From a virus: a DNA stretch of 29,944 nt. Numbering within the stretch: the stretch's first letter is position 1; the number at the start of each line of letters is the position of its first letter. The position numbers were made by a program, and so were the translations under genes. The stretch is taken from IMG/VR virus record IMGVR_UViG_3300032313_000985, positions 1 through 29,944 of that record. One strand, 5' to 3'. The notes beneath the pieces are model-generated. The model was not told where the DNA came from, did not search any database, and was given only the letters and a program-made list of their open reading frames with translations. Below, in pieces: positions 23,192 to 29,944 of the stretch.

Positions 23192-23898
23192 TCAAGCATG
23201 GTTTTGTAGTTACTTCTGCTGTTAACAGTAAGTTTGGAATTTATAGTTCCGAAGAACGACTGGCACAAACAGTAATAACTTTACAGAATATTCGATTTTG
23301 TGTACCAGACGCAAAAATCATTGTAATGGAATGTGCTGGTACTCCTCTCACACCAGAACAAAGCGATACACTTGAACAAAACTGTGATTTACTGTTAGAT
23401 TTTAGTCGTGATCCTGATGTGTTAGCTATCTATCAGAGTGATAATTGGGATGTAGTTAAAAACAGTACGGAAATTATGTGTTTTGCTCGCGCATTACGCA
23501 TGTGTCAAGATGACGGAGATTTTGCAGGCCTGGATCGCATACACAAAATGTCAGGGCGTTATGTTCTTAACGATGATTTTGATCTTGGCGTGTATGAAAA
23601 ATACTCCGATCGTATTGTAATTGGGCCTAAAAATAAAAGTCAATTTCCATATCAAGTTACTGGTATTGAATTACAATACATGGCCAGACTTTGGTCGTGG
23701 CCGGCTGAAAAAACTGAACGAGTAATTCAAGTGTATAACGACAGTTTGGCTTATATAGGTCAACGAGTCAGTCAGGGCGGGTATGCTGACATTGAGCATG
23801 TGCTATACAAATTTCTCCCAACAGAATTAGTACAAGAATTACCAGTGCTGGGTGTAGAAGGTTTCATTGCACCAAATGGTGTACCAATTAAAAATTAA
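23188..23898 (+). CDS. Glycan-cluster protein, unknown
   Basis: A 236-residue soluble protein that I cannot place in a family. It starts HGFVVTSAVNSKFGIYSSEE, has KIIVMECAGTPL, and a later FAGLDRIHKMSGRYVLNDDF with acidic residues that could bind a metal or nucleotide. The shape is compatible with a GT-A glycosyltransferase-like fold but no clear DxD is seen. It overlaps the dehydratase by 4 bases and ends 1 base before the C-methyltransferase ATG, so it works in the same glycan pathway. Confidence 0.65.
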   Translation: MIKHGFVVTSAVNSKFGIYSSEERLAQTVITLQNIRFCVPDAKIIVMECAGTPLTPEQSDTLEQNCDLLLDFSRDPDVLAIYQSDNWDVVKNSTEIMCFARALRMCQDDGDFAGLDRIHKMSGRYVLNDDFDLGVYEKYSDRIVIGPKNKSQFPYQVTGIELQYMARLWSWPAEKTERVIQVYNDSLAYIGQRVSQGGYADIEHVLYKFLPTELVQELPVLGVEGFIAPNGVPIKN

Positions 23899-23899
23899 T

Positions 23900-25111
23900 A
23901 TGGAAAACTGTCAACAATTAACTGAATGTTTGGCATGTGGTAGTCAGGAGTTATTGCCTGCTATTAATTTGGGCCATCAACCTCTGGCAAATAATTTTTT
24001 AAAAGAACCTGGTAAAAACGAATTGTACCCATTAGCAGTTAATCAATGTGCCGATTGTTTTCATTTACAGTTGACTCATGTTGTTGATCCTGCTGTAATT
24101 TACAAGGACTACTCTTATGTAAGCGGTACAAGCCAAACTTATTTAGATTACATGTTTTGGTTTGCTAAATGGGCAAGAGAATATAGTAATATACAGTTCG
24201 GAAGCATATTAGACATTGGTTGCAACGATGGTAGTCAACTGGACTATTTTTCAAAATTAGGATTTATGACCTACGGTGTTGACCCGGCAGAAAATATTCA
24301 TGCAACCAGCACAGCAAAAGGTCATCGGGTAGTTTGTGGATTTTGGAATGAACAATCTATAGGAAATCTGGACAACAGGCAATTTGATATAGCAGTGGCG
24401 CAAAATAGTTTTGCACACAACCCAGATCCACTCGCCTATCTTAAATTATTACGACCATTAATAAAACCCAATGGGTTATTTTTTATTCAAACCAGTCAGG
24501 CTGACATGGTACGCAATGGTGAATTTGATACTATCTATCACGAACATGTTAATTTTTACAATATCAATTCCATGAATAGATTGTGTCAACGGGCCGGCTG
24601 GGAATTGATAGATGTAGTTAAAACACCAATTCATGGAACCAGTTACATATTTGTACTTAGACCAAATCACACTCGCTGCGAACATGTTGCCAATTTGATC
24701 AACATGGAAGCAGATTTATTAAACAACAACACATATCGCACATGGGCTGCTCGCGCAAGGAAAATTTCTAGCGAATTCAGTTCAAGAATTGAATTGTTTA
24801 GAGAACAAGGATATCAGATTGTGGGATACGGCGCTGCTGCCAAAGGAATGACTTTGCTTAATTTTGCTGATGTGCGTTTAGATTATATCATTGATGACAA
24901 TCCAATCAAGCAAAACACATACAGTCCAGGACAAGATATTCCTGTGGTGTCAATTGATCATTTGTCTAACTATAGTGATAATGATAAAATTTTATTTGTT
25001 CCCCTGGCCTGGAACTTTTTTAAAGAAATCAAAGGTCGAATACTAAAGTATAGAACCAACAGTAATGATCGTTTCTTGAAATATTTTCCGGAGGTCGAAG
25101 TTGGAGTTTAA
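23900..25111 (+). CDS. NDP-sugar C-methyltransferase (TylCIII/NovU type)
   Basis: A protein of about 403 residues with the three parts of sugar C-methyltransferases. The N-terminal zinc site is CLACGS and CADCF; the SAM site is DIGCNDGSQLDYF; the middle has YHEHVNFYN; and the C-terminal domain holds GYGAAAKGMTLLN and YIIDDNPIKQNTY. These enzymes add a methyl branch to a 4-keto sugar, usually at C3 or C5. A frame start further upstream (TTG at 23867) exists, but the ATG at 23900 places the Cys pair at the normal distance from the N-terminus. It would act after the dehydratase at 22157. Confidence 0.85.
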   Translation: MENCQQLTECLACGSQELLPAINLGHQPLANNFLKEPGKNELYPLAVNQCADCFHLQLTHVVDPAVIYKDYSYVSGTSQTYLDYMFWFAKWAREYSNIQFGSILDIGCNDGSQLDYFSKLGFMTYGVDPAENIHATSTAKGHRVVCGFWNEQSIGNLDNRQFDIAVAQNSFAHNPDPLAYLKLLRPLIKPNGLFFIQTSQADMVRNGEFDTIYHEHVNFYNINSMNRLCQRAGWELIDVVKTPIHGTSYIFVLRPNHTRCEHVANLINMEADLLNNNTYRTWAARARKISSEFSSRIELFREQGYQIVGYGAAAKGMTLLNFADVRLDYIIDDNPIKQNTYSPGQDIPVVSIDHLSNYSDNDKILFVPLAWNFFKEIKGRILKYRTNSNDRFLKYFPEVEVGV

Positions 25112-25454
25112 GTTTCCTGTAATGGAATTGATTGATAGATACACCATTGCACAAGTCAAGCACAATCGTACTGGTGGTGCCAATCAAGCTGAATTGGATT
25201 TTTATGAACAACAAATGTTGAGCATAAACAAAACTGTAATTTGGGAAGAGTTACAAGCCTTTAAAATTTTACATGATAAAATTTGGAGTCTAGAAGATGA
25301 TTTTAAAAAATGCAGGATTGATGGCACAGATCTAGCCGATGTTGGTCGCCGTGCTTTGGAAATTAGAAACTACAATAATTTTAGAGCACAATTGAAAAAC
25401 ACTGTGGCAGAAAAATTAAATGATCCAGTAAGAGAAGTTAAAACAAATGTATGA
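25101..25454 (+). CDS. DUF6165-like small protein
   Basis: A 117-residue helical protein. The start is TTG at 25101, with a strong GGAGG 6 bases before it; an ATG at 25122 is later and poorer. The pattern MELIDRYTIAQVKHNR, then HDKIWSLEDDFKKC and NNFRAQLKNTVAEKL recalls DUF6165 proteins found in bacterial glycan clusters next to glycosyltransferases, though the match is from memory. Function unknown. It overlaps the C-methyltransferase by 11 bases and the next gene by 8. Confidence 0.6.
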   Translation: MEFKFPVMELIDRYTIAQVKHNRTGGANQAELDFYEQQMLSINKTVIWEELQAFKILHDKIWSLEDDFKKCRIDGTDLADVGRRALEIRNYNNFRAQLKNTVAEKLNDPVREVKTNV

Positions 25455-26493
25455 CACAGGTGAATACGATATAAGTTTAAATATTCCCACTGACAATTAT
25501 GTGGTGAAAAATTTATATCCAATACACTTGGAATCAATCGTTGAGTACGTTAAACAAATTTCAGTTGCAGACGAGAATACTTTAATAATATTGTTAGGTG
25601 CATTTCAATGCATCCAAGAACGAGATTTTTGGATAAAACCGTTAAATGATTTTTGTCACTCTGTTAAAAATCCTGTTATTGTGTTTACTGGAAGATTAAC
25701 CGAAGATCAAGATTATCAATTGCCCAATACCAACTTTGCTTACTGCCGAATTGGTATGTTTGATTTAGTTAGCAATTTGCATTGGAACAAGAGAAAAGAA
25801 AATCAATTGCGTGATTGGCTGAATGATTGTAACAAAAAAAGAAAATATAAGTTTTATTGGGCAAGTAGTAAAGATTGGTACACAAGAAGATATGTACTTG
25901 CAGGATTAATTAATAATCAATTATTACAATCCGGCCTAGTTAATTATAAATGTGTACACACTGATATTCCTGGACCATGGATACAACATCGTATAGCGTC
26001 AACCTGGGCTGCACACATAGATCAAGAATGCCATTCTATTACACATAAAGTTCCTTTACCTGCAATTGATAATACTGTAGAATTCACACAAACAGATGTA
26101 AATTTTTATCTTGATAGTTACTTGGGAATAATCGTAGATACATTCTTTGACAACGGTGTTTTTGTAAGCGAAAAAATTTTTAACGCTATAAATTATCAAC
26201 AGTTATTTTTTTACATAGGATATCCAGGAACATTACAATACTTGCGCGATCAAGGTTATCAAACATTTGATGACATCATTGATACCAGTTATGATAATAT
26301 CATTGAACACGGTGCAAGATTGGTTGCTGCTAGAAAAAGTTTGCTTGATTTTTTACAACAGCCTATCGAAACAATTGAGGCAGCATACAAAAAAAGCGTA
26401 CCAGCAATACAACACAATAAACAATTATTACAACAACAAAGACCAGATTTACAATTTACTCAATATATACAAGATTTTTTAAATGAACATTGA
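25447..26493 (+). CDS. GT10-like glycosyltransferase
   Basis: A 348-residue protein. The second half has FVSEKIFNAINYQQLFFYIG and GYQTFDDIIDTSYDNI, equivalent in order to WITEK...GKPFLVYSG and FSPWIDESYD of the protein at the left edge, so they are probable paralogues. The (T/S)EK-(x)n-G pattern is that of the donor-binding half of GT10 fucosyltransferases. The N-terminal half (TLIILLGAFQCIQ) is a plausible first Rossmann-like domain. The sugar transferred cannot be read. It lies directly before the GT9 gene, with an 11-base overlap. Confidence 0.55.
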   Translation: MYDTGEYDISLNIPTDNYVVKNLYPIHLESIVEYVKQISVADENTLIILLGAFQCIQERDFWIKPLNDFCHSVKNPVIVFTGRLTEDQDYQLPNTNFAYCRIGMFDLVSNLHWNKRKENQLRDWLNDCNKKRKYKFYWASSKDWYTRRYVLAGLINNQLLQSGLVNYKCVHTDIPGPWIQHRIASTWAAHIDQECHSITHKVPLPAIDNTVEFTQTDVNFYLDSYLGIIVDTFFDNGVFVSEKIFNAINYQQLFFYIGYPGTLQYLRDQGYQTFDDIIDTSYDNIIEHGARLVAARKSLLDFLQQPIETIEAAYKKSVPAIQHNKQLLQQQRPDLQFTQYIQDFLNEH

Positions 26494-27370
26494 ACGACCC
26501 ATACAAATATTAGTCAGACGCAGAGCAGCACTTGGTGATGTAATCATGAGCACCGGTGTAGTACGCGAGCTCAAACGCAAATATCATTGTGAAATTGACG
26601 TAGCAACAGAGTTTCCCAATGTATTTGATAACAATCCCCATGTTCGAGCCATATATCACACTGATGCTACTCCGGACGTAAAAAATTATGATCTATATAT
26701 TAACCTGGATGATGCCTACGAGTATAATCCCCTTAATCATTACGTGGACAGTTATTTCTATCGCGCTTTTGGCACATCAGATGTGGATAACAAATCGGTA
26801 GAGTTGTTTCCTAGTGCGTTTGATCAGGACACTGTACAGTCATTCATACGCAATAATGAACTTGATAATTTTGTTGTAGTTCATATTAGACAGTGGCACT
26901 GGCCGTTAAAAAACATGGCCTGGGAAACTTGGTTCGCTGTGTTTGAACAATTGTTCACCAAACGCACGGATTTCAAAATAGTGTGCGTGGGCAGTGCAAG
27001 TGATGGATTTGTTGACCATCCCCTGTTTGTTGATGCAAGAGATCAACTCAATATTCAACAGCAAAAGTTACTAATGGACCATGCCAGATGCTTTGTTGGT
27101 ATAGATAGTGGACCATTCCATGTTGCCGGTGCGAGTCAAACACATATCGTTGCATTACAAACACATTTGCGACCTGAACGTATCTTGCCTTATCGTAGAG
27201 AGCGGTTCGGTCACAATACCACTGCAATCATGAGTGCAGTTGATTGTGCAGGTTGCAACGACGATCAGGCAAGACCCGTTAGGCAAGTAGTATGCAAGCA
27301 CGGCGATTATCGTTGCAAAGACAGTTTTGATGCCACACGCATCTCCAACAACATTTTAGAGATACTATGA
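26483..27370 (+). CDS. GT9-family heptosyltransferase-like protein
   Basis: A 295-residue GT-B protein of family GT9. The N-terminal RRRAALGDVIMSTGVVREL is the standard RxxxLGDxxxTxP-type opening. The second domain has FKIVCVGS and then ARCFVGIDSGPFHVAGASQ, the GxDSGPxHxAxA motif that binds the ADP part of the donor. GT9 enzymes transfer heptose from ADP-heptose to the inner core of lipopolysaccharide. The presence of ADP-heptose genes a short way downstream fits that donor well. A Cys-rich tail (CAGCNDDQ...CKHGDYRC) may bind zinc and is unusual. It is shorter than the usual 320-350 residues. Confidence 0.85.
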   Translation: MNIERPIQILVRRRAALGDVIMSTGVVRELKRKYHCEIDVATEFPNVFDNNPHVRAIYHTDATPDVKNYDLYINLDDAYEYNPLNHYVDSYFYRAFGTSDVDNKSVELFPSAFDQDTVQSFIRNNELDNFVVVHIRQWHWPLKNMAWETWFAVFEQLFTKRTDFKIVCVGSASDGFVDHPLFVDARDQLNIQQQKLLMDHARCFVGIDSGPFHVAGASQTHIVALQTHLRPERILPYRRERFGHNTTAIMSAVDCAGCNDDQARPVRQVVCKHGDYRCKDSFDATRISNNILEIL

Positions 27371-28116
27371 TATACAAACATTCAGGAACATTTGGGGATT
27401 TAATTTACAGTTTGTCTGTGGTTAAAAAAATGGGCGGCGGTACTTTGGCTGTTGCATTGGGTAATATTGAGCAGTGTGTTGCTGAATATGGTTATAGACC
27501 AGACGAAGTAGATCCCATGCACAAAGGCAGATTCCGCAATGCCGACCTTGATCTTATCAGACCTTTATTGACCAGACAAAGTTATATAGATCAAGCTACA
27601 GTGTGGACTGGCGATCAAGACGTTGACCTAGATCGTTTTCGTGGAGTATTATTTCGCGGCTTCGAAGGCAACTATGTTGAAGCTTATCATAGAACATTCA
27701 ATTTGCCATTTACGTCTGATGTCTACAACGAAACATGGTTGGAAGCAGATCCAGTATCAGTGGCCGGTATAGTGATTAATCGTACATTTAGATATCGTTG
27801 CCCCAATGGTACAGGTACTTGGCAAAATCTATTAGAGCAAGCCAATATCACACAGAACGGCGTATTTGTTGGTACTCAAGAAGAACATGAAGATTTTGAA
27901 AAGAGCACTGGTTTTCGTGTAAACTATTACGCTGTACGAGATTTTAAAGAACTTGCTGATGTTGTTGCTGGCGCAGATTTGTTTATGGGCAATCAAAGTG
28001 CTGCTTACAGTATAGCAATGGGACTTGGTAAAAGTTCTGTGTTGGAAACAATTAAAATTAAACCTTTGGCAAATAATGAATGTTATTTTCCAAGAGATAA
28101 CTGTCAATATTTCTAA
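27367..28116 (+). CDS. GT-B-like glycosyltransferase, GT9-related
   Basis: A 249-residue protein. The opening KHSGTFGDLIYSLSVVKKMGG resembles the GT9 start. The end DLFMGNQSAAYSIAMGLGKS resembles the donor-site DSGPxHxAxALG with the acidic residue changed. A short form of this kind is common next to GT9 genes in phage clusters, in my recollection. It may be a second, diverged transferase or a partner of the gene before it. It overlaps that gene by 4 bases and is followed at once by the heptose kinase (TAATG). Confidence 0.65.
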   Translation: MIYKHSGTFGDLIYSLSVVKKMGGGTLAVALGNIEQCVAEYGYRPDEVDPMHKGRFRNADLDLIRPLLTRQSYIDQATVWTGDQDVDLDRFRGVLFRGFEGNYVEAYHRTFNLPFTSDVYNETWLEADPVSVAGIVINRTFRYRCPNGTGTWQNLLEQANITQNGVFVGTQEEHEDFEKSTGFRVNYYAVRDFKELADVVAGADLFMGNQSAAYSIAMGLGKSSVLETIKIKPLANNECYFPRDNCQYF

Positions 28117-28847
28117 TGAAAATTTTATTAGTAGGCGATAACGGAATAGATCAATACCAATTTGGGACTGTGACAAGAATCAGTCCTGAAGCGCCTGTGC
28201 CTATTCTAAATTATACACACACTGTAATTAAACCAGGTATGGCTGCCAATGTACAAAACAATTTAGAAAAGCTGGGTTGTGAAGTTGACTTCGTACACGG
28301 TATCAAAACTTGTATCAAGACTCGTGTGATTGATAGTAAAACTGGTCAACATCTAGTAAGGATAGATCAAGACATACCTAGTCGTGCCGTAAAAATTGAC
28401 TATAGAGACATAGACAAGTATAATGCTATTATCGTCAGCGATTACAACAAAGGAAGTGTAGAATATGAAACCGTTGAAAATTTGCGTAAGAATTACACAG
28501 GTCCTATTTTCGTTGACACTAAAAAAACAGATCTTGCAAGATTTGAAGGTTGCTATGTTAAGATTAATGCGCTTGAAAGCGCCGCGGCTAAAACAGTTCC
28601 CACGGAACTTATTGTTACCCTCGGTAGAGATGGTGTAAAGTACAAGGATCACAAGTTTTCTACTCCACAAGTAGAGGCGTTTGATGTATGCGGGGCAGGT
28701 GACACTTTCTTATCTGCTCTCGCATACAACTACGTTTTATCAGAAGATATATTGTCTGCAATTAAATTTGCAACACGAGCAGCCAGTGTAACCATTCAAC
28801 ACATTGGTGTTTACAGTCCAACATTGGAAGAAATAGAACAAGTATGA
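28116..28847 (+). CDS. hldE: D-glycero-beta-D-manno-heptose-7-phosphate kinase (HldE N-terminal half)
   Basis: A 243-residue PfkB-family kinase. The N-terminal GDNGIDQYQFGTVTRISPEA matches the opening of the HldE/RfaE kinase domain. KPGMAANVQNNL follows, and DVCGAGDTFLSAL near the C-terminus carries the GAGD motif with the catalytic Asp at about 196. It phosphorylates heptose 7-phosphate at C1. It is shorter than the kinase half of bacterial HldE (about 318), so some loops are trimmed. It is a stand-alone half; the adenylyltransferase half is two genes downstream. The stop overlaps the next ATG (ATGA). Confidence 0.88.
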   Translation: MKILLVGDNGIDQYQFGTVTRISPEAPVPILNYTHTVIKPGMAANVQNNLEKLGCEVDFVHGIKTCIKTRVIDSKTGQHLVRIDQDIPSRAVKIDYRDIDKYNAIIVSDYNKGSVEYETVENLRKNYTGPIFVDTKKTDLARFEGCYVKINALESAAAKTVPTELIVTLGRDGVKYKDHKFSTPQVEAFDVCGAGDTFLSALAYNYVLSEDILSAIKFATRAASVTIQHIGVYSPTLEEIEQV

Positions 28848-29212
28848 CAAGATTAACAGGTTATGTAGAAAAAGGTTGGGGATCAGAAATGATCTGGGCA
28901 ACCAATGACAAGTACTGTGGCAAGATGATGAACTTTAAAGAGAATGCACGGTTCAGTATGCATTTTCATCGTGAGAAGGATGAATCGTGGTATGTACTAA
29001 GTGGAACATTTGAAGTGGAATGGATCGATACTGCTGATGCGTCCAGACACACCAAAACTCTAGTACCGGGAGATACTTGGCATAATCCTCCCTTGTTACC
29101 ACACAGAATAACTTGCATCAACGCCGGAACAGTAATAGAAGTTTCAACCGCAGATTCAGTAGAGGACAATTATCGTGTACAGCCCGGGGATAGCCAGAAG
29201 AGTAATAGTTAA
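28844..29212 (+). CDS. Cupin protein, mannose-6-phosphate isomerase-like
   Basis: A 122-residue single-domain cupin. Residues GWGSEMIWA and KENARFSMHFHREKDESWYVLSG carry His-x-His...Glu metal ligands, and PPLLPHRI the last His. It is of the type found at the C-terminus of bifunctional mannose-6-phosphate isomerase/GDP-mannose pyrophosphorylases and is used alone as a sugar-phosphate isomerase or epimerase. It lies between the two HldE halves and overlaps the second one by 38 bases. It is a probable relative of the cupin half of the fusion at 6488. Confidence 0.83.
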   Translation: MTRLTGYVEKGWGSEMIWATNDKYCGKMMNFKENARFSMHFHREKDESWYVLSGTFEVEWIDTADASRHTKTLVPGDTWHNPPLLPHRITCINAGTVIEVSTADSVEDNYRVQPGDSQKSNS

Positions 29213-29594
29213 CGGTACATTTGATATCCTGCATCGTGGGCATATCGAAATGCTCAACTTTGCTCGAAGTCAAGGAACCTATTTGTTAGTAGCTATAGAT
29301 AGTGATAAACAGGTACGAGAATTAAAAGGGGCGAGTCGTCCTATTAATGATCAAGAAGATCGAAAGTTCATGCTTGACAATTTACAATGTGTTGATGCTG
29401 TTTGGATTTTTGATACACAAGAGGAACTGGAACATATTTGTAAAATATACAAGCCGCATCTGATGGTAAAAGGTGGAGATTATAATGGCAAAAAGATCAC
29501 AGGCAGTCAATATTGCGATGAAATTAAATTTTATAATTTAGTACCCGACTATTCAACGAGTAAAATAATTGAAGATATTAATAACAGGAAGTAG
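29175..29594 (+). CDS. hldE: D-glycero-beta-D-manno-heptose-1-phosphate adenylyltransferase (HldE C-terminal half)
   Basis: A 139-residue nucleotidyltransferase. VIVNGTFDILHRGHIEML contains HxGH at 20-23; ELKGASRPINDQEDR, VKGGDYNG and GSQ follow, and STSKIIEDI is the terminal Ser/Thr motif, all in the order of HldE-C. It makes ADP-heptose from heptose 1-phosphate and ATP. The start is a GTG at 29175, within the cupin gene, and the ribosome site is weak. Its TAG stop shows again that TAG is a working stop in this genome. Confidence 0.88.
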   Translation: MYSPGIARRVIVNGTFDILHRGHIEMLNFARSQGTYLLVAIDSDKQVRELKGASRPINDQEDRKFMLDNLQCVDAVWIFDTQEELEHICKIYKPHLMVKGGDYNGKKITGSQYCDEIKFYNLVPDYSTSKIIEDINNRK

Positions 29595-29944
29595 AGGATT
29601 TATTGGCAGTCATGCTGTCAGTTTCTGGCACAAAATTGGTGACCATGAGATTTATACCTACGAGTGGGACGAGCGCACATTGCCCCGTATTGAAGGCCTA
29701 GATTGGGTATTTCACTTTGGTGCAATCAGCAGCACAACCGAACGCGATGTAGCAAAGATAATGCGACAGAATTATGACTTTAGCATTTGGTTGTACGAGG
29801 AATGTAGAAAACATGACGTTAATCTTCAATGGAGTAGCTCGGCGAGTGTGTATGGCCTTGGCACAGATTTTAGAGAATCTGCACCCGTGGATCCTCGCAG
29901 CCCATATGCGTGGTCAAAGTATCTATTTGAACATTATGTTGAAC
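29569..29944 (+). CDS. hldD: ADP-L-glycero-D-manno-heptose 6-epimerase (3' end outside window)
   Basis: The first 125 codons of a protein cut by the right edge. The start is TTG at 29569, directly after an in-frame TAA, so the gene cannot begin earlier; it overlaps the adenylyltransferase gene by 26 bases. LKILITGSRGFIGSHAVSF is the NAD loop; HFGAISSTTERD matches the HldD substrate segment; SSSASVYGLGTDF and SPYAWSKYLFE hold the catalytic Ser/Tyr/Lys. It converts the D-glycero to the L-glycero form of ADP-heptose. It completes the last step of the route from the kinase at 28116. Confidence 0.85.
   Translation, partial: MKILITGSRGFIGSHAVSFWHKIGDHEIYTYEWDERTLPRIEGLDWVFHFGAISSTTERDVAKIMRQNYDFSIWLYEECRKHDVNLQWSSSASVYGLGTDFRESAPVDPRSPYAWSKYLFEHYVE

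Noticed and set aside
23867-23899. Earlier TTG start for the C-methyltransferase
   Set aside because: It would add 11 residues inside the upstream gene with no ribosome site; the ATG at 23900 fits the family N-terminus.
1-29944. tRNA genes, CRISPR arrays, insertion sequences and long direct repeats
   Set aside because: None seen by eye. The window has no gene-free stretch above about 120 bases, which leaves little room for them.

Overview
The window looks like part of the genome of a T4-like myovirus that infects a Gram-negative, probably marine, bacterium. The phage assignment rests on three T4-type recombination proteins on the plus strand: gp32 single-stranded DNA binding protein, UvsX recombinase and UvsY mediator. 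They sit with a MazG-like protein, a DUF2452 protein and several small phage-type genes. Genes are tightly packed with ATGA or TAATG junctions, the DNA is AT-rich, and short AATAAATA-type motifs resemble T4-type late promoters. No structural, packaging or photosynthesis genes are in view, so the exact host is not established.

Layout. (1) 3-1411: the end of a GT10-like glycosyltransferase and an SGNH hydrolase. (2) 1429-7273: gp32 with its own promoter and terminator, then uvsX, a small gene, a radical SAM enzyme, uvsY, another small gene, a methyltransferase and an unusual fusion of a nucleotidyltransferase with a sugar-phosphate isomerase-type cupin. (3) 7317-10126: a small minus-strand gene with a late-type promoter, a large unknown protein, a MazG-like protein that may be made from a leaderless mRNA, a membrane protein and a DUF2452 protein. 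(4) 10110-20115: a minus-strand operon of ten tightly linked genes behind one clear promoter, devoted to an unusual nucleotide sugar and its transfer. (5) 20193-22125: a GT17 glycosyltransferase, a radical SAM/SPASM enzyme, and a 49-residue gene behind a perfect consensus promoter. (6) 22121-29944: a second, plus-strand, surface-sugar operon that runs off the right edge.

How the genes fit together. The minus-strand operon holds an RfbH/E1-type 3-dehydratase (catalytic Lys replaced by His, four Cys for an iron-sulfur cluster), a ThDP enzyme of the acetolactate synthase family, a sugar 4,6-dehydratase, two short-chain reductases, a NeuB/SAF-type synthase, a C-methyltransferase-like protein and an FkbM methyltransferase. 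E1 plus a ThDP enzyme plus a reductase is the known logic of branched 3,6-dideoxyhexoses such as yersiniose. One reductase is broken by a single in-frame amber codon. The plus-strand operon ends with a split ADP-heptose pathway: HldE kinase half, a cupin, HldE adenylyltransferase half and HldD epimerase. It is preceded by a GT9 heptosyltransferase and a related GT-B protein. Together the window suggests a phage that carries much of the machinery to remodel host lipopolysaccharide or to decorate some other target with rare sugars. The sugar products are inferred and not shown by the sequence.
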